43,433 bases of DNA from IMG/VR virus record IMGVR_UViG_3300033981_000223, positions 1 to 43,433 of that record. One strand, given 5' to 3'. The first letter of the stretch is position 1; every line of letters starts with the position of its first letter. The notes beneath the pieces were generated by a model that ran no database searches, was not told where the DNA came from, and saw only the letters and a list, made by a program, of their open reading frames with translations. Below are positions 31,032 to 37,153 of this stretch, piece after piece. Source of the stretch: a virus. The position numbers and the translations under genes were made by a program.

Positions 31032-31679
31032 ATGGCAAAGAAAAGCCAAATCGCAGTAGCAGTAGAATCAACCTTCAAAGACCTTGAGGCTTTCGGCTAT
31101 TCAGTAGCTGGTAGCTCGGACATTCTCAAAAAGAATGGCGCGTATGCTTTAGATAACATTAAAAACTTTTTAACAGAGCCCGCTAAAGAGGACATTGACC
31201 AGCTTAAAGCTGGTTTTCGTAAGCGGTATGAGGCTAATAATCCAGCTACTGAATACGCAGTAATCGACGGGAATTACATTCCAGTAGACCAGCTGCCGCC
31301 GGATGCAAAGCCGCTAGAAGTAGTCAATATCGGCGTCGCATATGCGTATTCTTTCACACAGCAAGCTATCGGCGCGATGAAACGCGATGATCTTGCTAAG
31401 TACAATGTGATCTTTGCTTTACGTGATCTGGTCAACAAGTATTGCAAGAATTGCATGGATGATCTGATAGCTGCGGCAAAGCGAGAGTATGCTCGACGTA
31501 ATCCGAAAACGCAGACCAGAGCAGCTACTCTTGCGATGATTGAGTTTCTGGAAAAAGAGTTTGAGACATTCAAGACCCGATGCAAGACTGCCGAAGTAAG
31601 GGGAAATGATCCTACTGCCGATAGCAAGAAACTAGCAAGAGCTAGTGCGGCATTCTGGAAAGAGTATGATGTGAAGTAA
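31032..31679 (+). CDS. Early protein of unknown function, paralogue 2
   Basis: This 215-residue protein begins MAKKSQIAVAVESTFKDLEA and matches the 219-aa protein at 30152-30811 along its whole length (blocks listed there), so the pair arose by gene duplication. The promoter, leader and terminator are separate for each copy. AAAGGGG lies about 8 bases before the ATG. The two copies have diverged in charge and in the N-terminal 40 residues, which suggests different partners or relaxed constraint. No family is recognised. Confidence 0.85.
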   Translation: MAKKSQIAVAVESTFKDLEAFGYSVAGSSDILKKNGAYALDNIKNFLTEPAKEDIDQLKAGFRKRYEANNPATEYAVIDGNYIPVDQLPPDAKPLEVVNIGVAYAYSFTQQAIGAMKRDDLAKYNVIFALRDLVNKYCKNCMDDLIAAAKREYARRNPKTQTRAATLAMIEFLEKEFETFKTRCKTAEVRGNDPTADSKKLARASAAFWKEYDVK

Positions 31680-31683
31680 TTTT

Positions 31684-31716
31684 AGCCGACGCGTCGCAAG
31701 ACGCGTCGGCTTTTTT
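31684..31716 (+). terminator. Rho-independent terminator
   Basis: AGCCGACGCGTC pairs perfectly with GACGCGTCGGCT around a GCAA loop, followed by six T (31711-31716). It closes the transcription unit of the 215-aa gene. Confidence 0.95.
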
Positions 31717-31724
31717 GCGCCTGC

Positions 31725-31800
31725 GTTTTTGAAACCAGTTCTTTGTCCTCGCGCGTGCGCGGGCAAGCGCGTTAAATAAGAGTTCAGCTATGCCTGACTC
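31725..31800 (+). repeat. Intergenic repeat module, copy C (promoter lost)
   Basis: GTTTTTGAAACCAGTTCTTT opens the third copy, followed by alternating GCGCG and GTTCAG-N5-CCTGACTC (31781-31800 region). Where copies A and B continue into TTGATT and a -10, this copy runs into GTTAAATTAAC and no good promoter. No gene follows for over 600 bases, so it may be a relic of a third gene copy or a functional DNA site. Confidence 0.75.
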
Positions 31801-32313
31801 GTTAAATTAACTTTTACACCATGTTGATGGAAAAGGCTCGTTCGGCGGAAATTATTGTGAGTTGCATCATTTACCGTTTGCTTAAATGACGCTGAGTTGC
31901 CTTGTTCCGATAGCTTGTTCCAAAAAAGCCGGAACAAACAGGGTCAGGCAGAACAAGAAAAGCTAGGATTTATGCGGGTTTTCAGCGTTTGTTCCAATGT
32001 TCCGGTGTTTTTGGGGTAGGGGGAGGGAAACGCACGATTTTTTACGGATCGGTCGAGTCCTGTGGCAAGTGCAAAATTCACTCCGAAGGAAGCGTACTCA
32101 TATTTTTTCTAGAACAGAACAACTATATATAGTTTATGTTAAAAAATAAAATAAGAAATACAAACACTTACGCGTACTTTTTCTGTTCTGGCAACCATTT
32201 TCCTCAGAACACCCTCACGGAATAATGCGGGTTTTCAGCCCTTTTTTCGTTCCAAAACTCATCTCACCAGCCCAAAATCAGAACAAACCCCTGCCTAAAA
32301 AAGTCACCCAAAC
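31801..32313. other. Gene-free region with GTTCC repeats; candidate origin or regulatory site
   Basis: No credible gene was seen here. The region holds repeated CTTGTTCC (31901-31908 and 31914-31921), an inverted pair TTGTTCC (31915-31921) / GGAACAA (31931-31937) and further GTTCC at 31991 and 31999. ATGCGGGTTTTCAGC is duplicated at 31972-31986 and 32225-32239. The palindrome AACTATATATAGTT (32121-32134) lies in a strongly AT-rich stretch (32100-32170). Iteron-like repeats next to AT-rich DNA fit a replication origin or a multi-site regulator (inference). Confidence 0.5.
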
Positions 32314-32345
32314 AACTTGACTTATATGTTAAGTTATGCTATAAT
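32314..32345 (+). promoter_or_regulatory. Near-consensus promoter with overlapping palindrome (operator candidate 1)
   Basis: TTGACT (32317-32322), 17 bases and TATAAT (32340-32345) make a nearly perfect sigma70-type promoter. AACTTGAC (32314-32321) and GTTAAGTT (32328-32335) form an inverted repeat (7 of 8 positions) covering the -35 and part of the spacer. A second copy of the whole arrangement lies at 34937-34967. A repressor binding here would block RNA polymerase (inference). Confidence 0.8.
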
Positions 32346-32400
32346 TATACTGTTGGAGAGCAATGTAGCTAGATAGCATCCAACACCAGCATTTTTATTT

Positions 32401-32423
32401 AACAGTTCAGGGTCACCTGACTC
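32401..32423 (+). promoter_or_regulatory. Leader dyad TTCAGG...CCTGA
   Basis: In the leader of the promoter at 32317, AACAGTTCAGG, GTCA and CCTGACTC form a small hairpin, 23 bases before the ATG of the next gene. The same element lies in the leader of the promoter at 34939 (35005-35027). There is no T-run, so a regulatory RNA or protein site is more likely than a terminator. Confidence 0.6.
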
Positions 32424-32445
32424 ACTATTTACGAAAGGGTTCACC

Positions 32446-32643
32446 ATGTTTGATTTAGTCGATGAGATGGAGTGGGAAGACGTTGCGCGGGAGCGTGGCC
32501 TAATAGTTTCTCTGGAGGAAGCAGGGTTCGAAGAATACGTAGAAGAGCCGCTGCATGGGCAGTACTTCAGCAACGAGGGCAGTATCTACAGTTACACAGA
32601 CTGGTTCTACGACGGTGACGATCAAGCGTTCAGCGTGATCTGA
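32446..32643 (+). CDS. Small acidic protein, unknown function
   Basis: This 65-residue protein starts MFDLVDEMEWEDVARERGLI and is rich in Glu, Asp, Tyr and Trp (SIYSYTDWFYDGDDQAFSVI). CGAAAGGG lies about 8 bases before the ATG. Small, very acidic early phage proteins sometimes mimic DNA to block host proteins; that is only a possibility here. It is the first gene behind the promoter at 32317. Confidence 0.75.
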   Translation: MFDLVDEMEWEDVARERGLIVSLEEAGFEEYVEEPLHGQYFSNEGSIYSYTDWFYDGDDQAFSVI

Positions 32644-32676
32644 ACTGTTATTTAATTAATCGAAAGGAGCAACATC

Positions 32677-32877
32677 ATGGGACGTATCAAACAACTAATG
32701 ATCGAGATGCAAGAATGGCGCGAGAATATGCCTGACCTGATGGGTCAAGCGTTGGCAGATGCCGAGCAGGAGTTTCTAGCCACAGTAACCGAAGCCGACG
32801 ACATGCCGCTGTGGATTCAGCTGGAGTTAGACCTGTGGGAGAACATGCAGGGGTTGGGTGGAGACTGTGACCTATGA
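32677..32877 (+). CDS. Small acidic helical protein, unknown function
   Basis: This 66-residue protein starts MGRIKQLMIEMQEWRENMPD and has LADAEQEFLATVTEADDMPL. CGAAAGGAG lies about 8 bases before the ATG. Its stop overlaps the next start as ATGA, so the genes are coupled. No family is recognised. Confidence 0.75.
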   Translation: MGRIKQLMIEMQEWRENMPDLMGQALADAEQEFLATVTEADDMPLWIQLELDLWENMQGLGGDCDL

Positions 32878-33389
32878 GCATAAAACTTCTCAAGGCACAC
32901 GTTGCCTTTTACACATCGACTGCTGAGGTGGACAACCGTATCCTGAAGTACTACACCGAGGAGGACAAACAGTCTCAGGTGGCACGAGCCAGAGGCGAGT
33001 TTGCTGTTCTCAAGGGGTGGTGGGAAAAGCAGGGGTTCAACACGTCATACGGCGGGTGGTGTGACGTGATGGAGCCGCGTGGGATTATCGTGGGTGGAAC
33101 ATTTCATACATCACACGACTACGAGCAGTTAAACGCGTTGATCCATGACTACAAGGAGACGTTCCTGCCTGACTACGACGATGACAGCGTGTGGTGGGGC
33201 GAGGGTGACGAGCCGACCGAGGGCTATGCGCTAGAACATGTCTGGGTGAAGTTCAACGTGTACAGGACTATCGAAGACAGCGACGTGGTACGTCTGGGCG
33301 CATATCGGCGGTACTTGGACTTGAACATCGACGTGGCTATATCGAACAACTTCTATGCGAAGGGAGGGGAAGATGGGCTACCGTTCTGA
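32874..33389 (+). CDS. Unknown protein, 171 aa
   Basis: This protein starts MSIKLLKAHVAFYTSTAEVD and contains ILKYYTEEDKQSQVARARGE and TFLPDYDDDSVWWGEGDEPT. It is acidic and aromatic-rich, with no membrane segment. It overlaps the previous gene by four bases and the next by 17, within a tightly packed operon. No family is recognised. Confidence 0.75.
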   Translation: MSIKLLKAHVAFYTSTAEVDNRILKYYTEEDKQSQVARARGEFAVLKGWWEKQGFNTSYGGWCDVMEPRGIIVGGTFHTSHDYEQLNALIHDYKETFLPDYDDDSVWWGEGDEPTEGYALEHVWVKFNVYRTIEDSDVVRLGAYRRYLDLNIDVAISNNFYAKGGEDGLPF

Positions 33390-33741
33390 CGTGACGTGCA
33401 TCATGTACACCAGCAAACCCGATGACAAGGGCGCGGGCGCAATCATGACTACGTGGCTAAAGCAACACATACACGACGATGAGATAGATTACTTTGAGTT
33501 CCATGATACCGAGGTGGTGTTTACTGCGGAGCAATGGAAGTGGTATCCAGACTATCCATCCATACGTCGGCTAGAGAAACTCTTTACTGACTTTCAGGAG
33601 ACGTTCTGCGCGGAGCATCACGACAGCAAGTACGGCTACGAGTTTATGCGTGTGGGCGAGAGTTACGACGATGTGGAGCATTACGAGGCAGGGTTATGCG
33701 GCGGCAGACTCAGACTCAGTCGAAGCATACACATTGATTAA
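33373..33741 (+). CDS. Small protein with MGYRSDV start, unknown function
   Basis: This 122-residue protein starts MGYRSDVTCIMYTSKPDDKG and has DYFEFHDTEVVFTAEQWKWY and MRVGESYDDVEHY. The MGYRSDV opening and the later aromatic/acidic pattern are familiar from hypothetical phage and bacterial proteins. ATG 33373 is preferred over 33355 because GGGAGGGG lies directly upstream. The function is not known to me. Confidence 0.78.
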   Translation: MGYRSDVTCIMYTSKPDDKGAGAIMTTWLKQHIHDDEIDYFEFHDTEVVFTAEQWKWYPDYPSIRRLEKLFTDFQETFCAEHHDSKYGYEFMRVGESYDDVEHYEAGLCGGRLRLSRSIHID

Positions 33742-33760
33742 CAGTTCAGGGAGGGGTGAC

Positions 33761-33973
33761 ATGGAAGATTACGTTCCAGAGTGCATGTTGTGCGGGGCGG
33801 AGTACGCCCTAGCTAGGTGGGCTATCGGGGCAAAGACTTGTAAACCATGCGGAGAGCAAGCGGCACGGGGGATCAAGCGCACCATCGCACCGATGCACAA
33901 GAGCAATTACGTGTTGGTCACAGACTTGGCTGACTTGAAGGGGTTGAACAACAAGGGAGGGCTGGTGAAATGA
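33761..33973 (+). CDS. Zinc-ribbon small protein
   Basis: This 70-residue protein has C8-x2-C11 and C27-x2-C30 (ECMLCGAEYALARW, KTCKPCGEQ), followed by IAPMHKSNYVLVTDLADLKG. The CxxC pair plus APMHKSNYVLVT pattern is common in phages of aquatic bacteria as far as I recall. ATG 33761 follows GGGAGGGG, which lies within a TTCAGG dyad-like element (33740-33763). The frame is open upstream, but the extension overlaps the previous gene and lacks a ribosome site. It probably binds zinc; the role is unknown. Confidence 0.8.
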   Translation: MEDYVPECMLCGAEYALARWAIGAKTCKPCGEQAARGIKRTIAPMHKSNYVLVTDLADLKGLNNKGGLVK

Positions 33974-34137
33974 AACTAGAAGCTATTCAACTACGCAATG
34001 GCGAGTGGTGTGTTCGCCCACAAGGGCAACTAGGTACGTGCGGCTGGCATCCGAAGGCATGGACAGCGGCGTTCGTACGCGCAGCGTCGGCTGATGCAGC
34101 CGTGAGGAAAGTAACTCTTCAGGGAGGGCTGAAATGA
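33970..34137 (+). CDS. Short protein (55 aa), unknown function
   Basis: The frame runs from ATG 33970 (overlapping the previous stop as ATGA) to TGA 34135-34137. It encodes MKLEAIQLRNGEWCVRPQGQ and continues WHPKAWTAAFVRAASADAAV. A GGGAGGGC sequence upstream and couplings at both ends support it as a gene. The composition is balanced. No family is recognised. Confidence 0.7.
   Translation: MKLEAIQLRNGEWCVRPQGQLGTCGWHPKAWTAAFVRAASADAAVRKVTLQGGLK
34113..34136 (+). promoter_or_regulatory. Hairpin with ribosome site in its loop
   Basis: TTCAG (34118-34122) and CTGAA (34129-34133) form a short stem with GGAGGG between them, directly before the ATG of the 42-aa gene. The ribosome site is thus presented in a hairpin loop. 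The element matches the TTCAGG family found at promoters and leaders in this arm. Confidence 0.5.
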
Positions 34138-34262
34138 AACGATATAAGAAAGTAATACGCGATGCCAAGCGCGTTCTCCGGGGAATAGACCATGACCGTC
34201 AGGCGAGAGAATTCTGGCTGGCGTTGATCGTCAAGACCAAAGGGAGGATGGGATGGATATAA
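34134..34262 (+). CDS. Short basic protein (42 aa), unknown function
   Basis: The frame from ATG 34134 to TAA 34260-34262 encodes MKRYKKVIRDAKRVLRGIDH and continues DRQAREFWLALIVKTKG. It is coupled to the previous gene by ATGA overlap and overlaps the next start by 10 bases. The ribosome site GGAGGG lies directly upstream. Strongly basic; nucleic acid binding is possible but unproven. Confidence 0.65.
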   Translation: MKRYKKVIRDAKRVLRGIDHDRQAREFWLALIVKTKGRMGWI

Positions 34263-34603
34263 GACCTTACGACGTGGTGATCAAGCATGAGCCTACGTCT
34301 GTACAGAAACTTTACCGCTTCCCCAACGGGGCTGGTGCGTCTGTTGTCAGGGGTGAGTTTACCTACGGAGGCGACGAGGGTCTGTGGGAGCTAGGCGTTA
34401 TCCGGTTCGAGGGGGAGGGGGGTAACTACGTACTTATCTACCCGAAAGATGTCTGTTCAGAGGGTGACGTGATCGGCTGGCTGACCGACGAGCAGGTGGA
34501 GGAGAAGCTGGTGCAGATAGCCAACTTGACTGCGGATCAGGTAGCCGAGGGGGATACTGGAAGCGAAGCAACCACTTTTAAAGAAACGCATGGAGAACTA
34601 TGA
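34253..34603 (+). CDS. Small beta-rich acidic protein, unknown function
   Basis: This 116-residue protein begins MDIRPYDVVIKHEPTSVQKL and has beta-type segments (GASVVRGEFTYGGDEGLWEL and GVIRFEGEGGNYVLIYPKDV) and a helical acidic end. GGGAGG lies just upstream of the ATG. It is part of the operon of small early genes. No family is recognised. Confidence 0.73.
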   Translation: MDIRPYDVVIKHEPTSVQKLYRFPNGAGASVVRGEFTYGGDEGLWELGVIRFEGEGGNYVLIYPKDVCSEGDVIGWLTDEQVEEKLVQIANLTADQVAEGDTGSEATTFKETHGEL

Positions 34604-34604
34604 G

Positions 34605-34820
34605 ATGGATAACTTCTACGAGATAGCAACGATAGTACTTGGCTGTGTGGTAGTAGCACAACACGTCAGTAAAAAGATTTTTAGGCATAAGATTATGTAC
34701 ATGCTCGACCGCATAGCGCGTAGGGATTGGGCTATTGAGCTGACCGAAAGTGGCTATGCGGTGCTGGATGAGGATGGCGACAAAATCTTTAGCGTCAGGG
34801 GAGGCAAGCGCCGTGGGTAA
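34605..34820 (+). CDS. Small membrane protein, unknown function
   Basis: This 71-residue protein starts MDNFYEIATIVLGCVVVAQH, giving one probable membrane segment (residues 5-20). A basic region (SKKIFRHKIMYMLDRIARRD) and an acidic C-terminal part follow. I chose ATG 34605 because GGAG lies about 9 bases upstream; ATG 34590 in the same frame is possible. The role is unknown. Confidence 0.65.
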   Translation: MDNFYEIATIVLGCVVVAQHVSKKIFRHKIMYMLDRIARRDWAIELTESGYAVLDEDGDKIFSVRGGKRRG

Positions 34821-34920
34821 CTGGCTTCTGCTTGCTCTGGCGGCTGCGCCAGCTGCGCTTACGTGCTTGGGTGGTTGGGTTGCCTACACGTATCCGCAGT
34901 TATGGTTCTGGGTCATCTAA
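34813..34920 (+). CDS. Short hydrophobic peptide (35 aa)
   Basis: GTG 34813 to TAA 34918-34920 encodes 35 residues, beginning MGNWLLLALAAAPAALTCLG and ending YTYPQLWFWVI. It overlaps the end of the previous gene by eight bases, with GGGGAGG about 6 bases upstream. Nearly the whole peptide is hydrophobic, so it would insert in the membrane. It is the last gene before the second promoter. Confidence 0.5.
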   Translation: MGNWLLLALAAAPAALTCLGGWVAYTYPQLWFWVI

Positions 34921-34936
34921 AAAACACGAGTAAACT

Positions 34937-34967
34937 ACTTGACTAATATGTCAAGTTATAGTATAAT
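34937..34967 (+). promoter_or_regulatory. Near-consensus promoter with perfect palindrome (operator candidate 2)
   Basis: TTGACT (34939-34944), 17 bases and TATAAT (34962-34967) match the promoter at 32317. ACTTGAC (34937-34943) and GTCAAGT (34950-34956) form a perfect 7-bp inverted repeat over the -35 and spacer. The two promoters also share AAGTTAT before the -10 and TATAATTATA at it. It drives the DUF3150/AAA+/VWA cassette. Confidence 0.85.
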
Positions 34968-35004
34968 TATAGTGTGGTAAGGGAAAGTAGCACGCAACGC
35001 AGTT

Positions 35005-35027
35005 AACGGTTCAGGGTCACCTGAATC
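35005..35027 (+). promoter_or_regulatory. Leader dyad TTCAGG...CCTGAA
   Basis: In the leader of the promoter at 34939, AACGGTTCAGG, GTCA and CCTGAATC form a perfect 6-bp stem (TTCAGG/CCTGAA), 28 bases before the ATG. The element matches the one at 32401-32423 and the terminator at 40709-40742. Placement in two equivalent leaders suggests a shared post-transcriptional or DNA-level control (inference). Confidence 0.65.
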
Positions 35028-35055
35028 ACTCATCAACGAAACGAAAGGAAACATC

Positions 35056-35961
35056 ATGGAACTCAATAAACCACAGCACATCACGTCACTCGCAACCAGC
35101 GGCCTTCTGGTCGCAGTCGAGGTCAACGTCTGGTCAGCTACCAAGCAAGACCGAGCCATCAGCAATGAGGTTACTACCGCAAAGAAAGCCGATACGAATG
35201 CAGGCAGGTTCGTTAAAAACTTGCTGGCGAACAACGTCGACCACAAGGCGTTGCTGAACTATCGTCAGACGATCTACAACTGGATACAGCGTTCGACCTA
35301 TCCGTGGAACAAGTCGCAGGACTATCTGCCGTACGTAGCGTTGCCCAAGTTCATGCAGGAGTTTGACTGGCACGAGATTGAGTTCACGCGTCTTTTAGAC
35401 AACTTCTGTAACAACTACAACACAACGGTGTCGAACATGGCGTTCGCGCAGGGCGATATGTTTAACCGCGATGACTACCCGACGGTGGATCAGGTGCGTA
35501 ACAAGTTCGGGGTCACGCTGTACACCAGCGAGGTTCCGGTGGGCGACTATCGGTGCGCGATAGCGCAGGACTTGGCTAATGACTTGAATACACATTACAG
35601 TCGCCAAGCGGAAACAATAGTTCAGGGCATCCTGAACGATCAGGTAGAGAGGTTGGTTGATGTCATGGAGTCACTCGCGCATTGCTGCGGGTACGATGAG
35701 ACAACAACGACCGATGGCGAGACCAAGCAGAAGAAGCGCAAGATATACGAGGGTACGGTGGACAAGGCGAAAGAGTATTGTCGTCTCTTCAAAGACTTCA
35801 ACCTGACTAACGATTCAGCGTTGGATGAAGCAGTAACTAGGCTTGACCTAGCGTTGCGCGGCGTTGATGCAGAAGCGTTGCGTGATTCAGATGCAGTACG
35901 GTCACAAGTAAAAGACGAGATGGATGACATCCTGTCGAAGTTTGCACCACGTAGTATCTAA
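35056..35961 (+). CDS. DUF3150-like protein
   Basis: This 301-residue protein starts MELNKPQHITSLATSGLLVA and continues VEVNVWSATKQDRAISNEV. It contains RQTIYNWIQRSTYPWNKSQD, FMQEFDWHEIEFTRLLDNF and FNRDDYPTVDQVRNKFGVTL. The layout (GLLV-V-W-A-KQD, T-PW, DYP...V..KFG) matches the DUF3150 family as I recall it, which in phages lies beside a MoxR-like ATPase and a VWA protein, as here. CGAAAGGAAAC lies directly before the start. One TTCAGG dyad lies inside the coding region (35620-35637). Its biochemical role is unknown. Confidence 0.82.
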   Translation: MELNKPQHITSLATSGLLVAVEVNVWSATKQDRAISNEVTTAKKADTNAGRFVKNLLANNVDHKALLNYRQTIYNWIQRSTYPWNKSQDYLPYVALPKFMQEFDWHEIEFTRLLDNFCNNYNTTVSNMAFAQGDMFNRDDYPTVDQVRNKFGVTLYTSEVPVGDYRCAIAQDLANDLNTHYSRQAETIVQGILNDQVERLVDVMESLAHCCGYDETTTTDGETKQKKRKIYEGTVDKAKEYCRLFKDFNLTNDSALDEAVTRLDLALRGVDAEALRDSDAVRSQVKDEMDDILSKFAPRSI

Positions 35962-35990
35962 TTAACTCACAACCCGAAAGGAAACAAATC

Positions 35991-37127
35991 ATGGCTAAGA
36001 TTCATTTCACCGACACCGTCAACATCGAGCAGCTCGCTGCGATGATTCCTGTAATGTCAGAGACAACTGAAGAATCAGACGATCATGTCACGCCTGTCAT
36101 TATCAGCGAGCCCGGAGTAGGTAAGACATCTATTCTGAAACTCATTGCTCAGAACAATGGCGACAAGTGGCGTCGCCCTAAAGACGTTTGTCCTACAGAC
36201 AAGTATGACTACATCTACGTGGATTGCCCATCGAAGGACTACATGGACATCTCTGGCACTATCCCTAATCACGTTGAGAAGTCTCTTGAGCAATACATCG
36301 GCGCGCTGTTCAAGCTAGATTCGGACAAGCCTAAAGTAATCATGCTTGACGAGGTGTTCAAGGTTCCCAAGCTGATGGGTACGCTGTTTACTCGCCTGAA
36401 GTTAGAGCGCATGGTAGGTGATCGACCGCTGCCTATTGGGTCTATCGTCTTTGCTACATCTAATAACTCAAGCGATGGTGTGGGTGACGCGATGCAAGCG
36501 CATCAGGGCAACCGTATTTGTCTCATGCGTATGGAGAAGCCTGATGCTCGGCGTTGGATCAAGTGGGCTGGTGATAACGGTATCAGTTCGACGATTCGTG
36601 CGTTCGTTGCTATGAATCCTCGCGTGTTGAACTCTTACATGGATGGTGGGCAGGAGAACAACGAGTTCATCTTCAACCCGACTAAGCCTACGCAGACGGT
36701 ATCGTTCATCTCGCCACGTTCGTTGTCGAAGTGCAACCGTATCGTCAAGAACCGCAACGTGTGGGGCAAAGCGGCGGCTGATGTTGCGTTGGCTGGCACG
36801 ATTGGCCTGTCGGGTGCGAAGCTGTTGTCTGTGTTCATCGACATGGAGTCTCAAGTAACACCGGTCAGAGAAATTATCAAAGACCCAATGGGAATTATTC
36901 TTCCAGAGGACATTGCGGCTTTGTGCATGACGATGATCAATGCAGTCGATGAGATTCAAACGCAGGATGATTTGTCTAGCTTTATGCAGTTCATTCAGCG
37001 TATGAAGCAAGACGAGTTACAGAGTCTTTTCTTTACGATGCTGTTGGACAACAAGCGCACCACCAAGCTGGCTGCTGGCAATGAGACAGTCAAGCAATGG
37101 GCGATGACTAACTACAAGTATCTTTGA
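35991..37127 (+). CDS. MoxR/CobS-like AAA+ ATPase
   Basis: This 378-residue ATPase has Walker A SEPGVGKTS at 39-47, Walker B VIMLDE at 116-121 and sensor-1-like ATSN at 155-158, followed by a helical lid region. MoxR-type ATPases remodel partner complexes and are often paired with VWA proteins, as the next gene is. In phages the function of this pair is not established. CGAAAGGAAAC precedes the start. Expression is likely from the promoter at 34939 together with the DUF3150 gene. Confidence 0.92.
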   Translation: MAKIHFTDTVNIEQLAAMIPVMSETTEESDDHVTPVIISEPGVGKTSILKLIAQNNGDKWRRPKDVCPTDKYDYIYVDCPSKDYMDISGTIPNHVEKSLEQYIGALFKLDSDKPKVIMLDEVFKVPKLMGTLFTRLKLERMVGDRPLPIGSIVFATSNNSSDGVGDAMQAHQGNRICLMRMEKPDARRWIKWAGDNGISSTIRAFVAMNPRVLNSYMDGGQENNEFIFNPTKPTQTVSFISPRSLSKCNRIVKNRNVWGKAAADVALAGTIGLSGAKLLSVFIDMESQVTPVREIIKDPMGIILPEDIAALCMTMINAVDEIQTQDDLSSFMQFIQRMKQDELQSLFFTMLLDNKRTTKLAAGNETVKQWAMTNYKYL

Positions 37128-37129
37128 TT

Positions 37130-37152
37130 AACAGTTCAGGAAAGGGTGAACC
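37130..37152 (+). promoter_or_regulatory. Hairpin around the ribosome site of the VWA gene
   Basis: GTTCA (37133-37137) and TGAAC (37147-37151) form a stem with GGAAAGGG in the loop, two bases before the ATG at 37154. The surrounding AACAGTTCAGG matches the dyad family. The ribosome site in a loop could be opened or masked by a binding protein (inference). Confidence 0.55.
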
Positions 37153-37153
37153 G

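Noticed and set aside
31274-31627. Minus-strand 117-aa frame inside paralogue 2
   Set aside because: Antisense shadow of a gene that has its own promoter, ribosome site and terminator.
29983-31800. CRISPR-like array from repeated spacers
   Set aside because: The repeats are separated by whole genes and promoters, differ in sequence and number only three, so they are duplicated intergenic modules.
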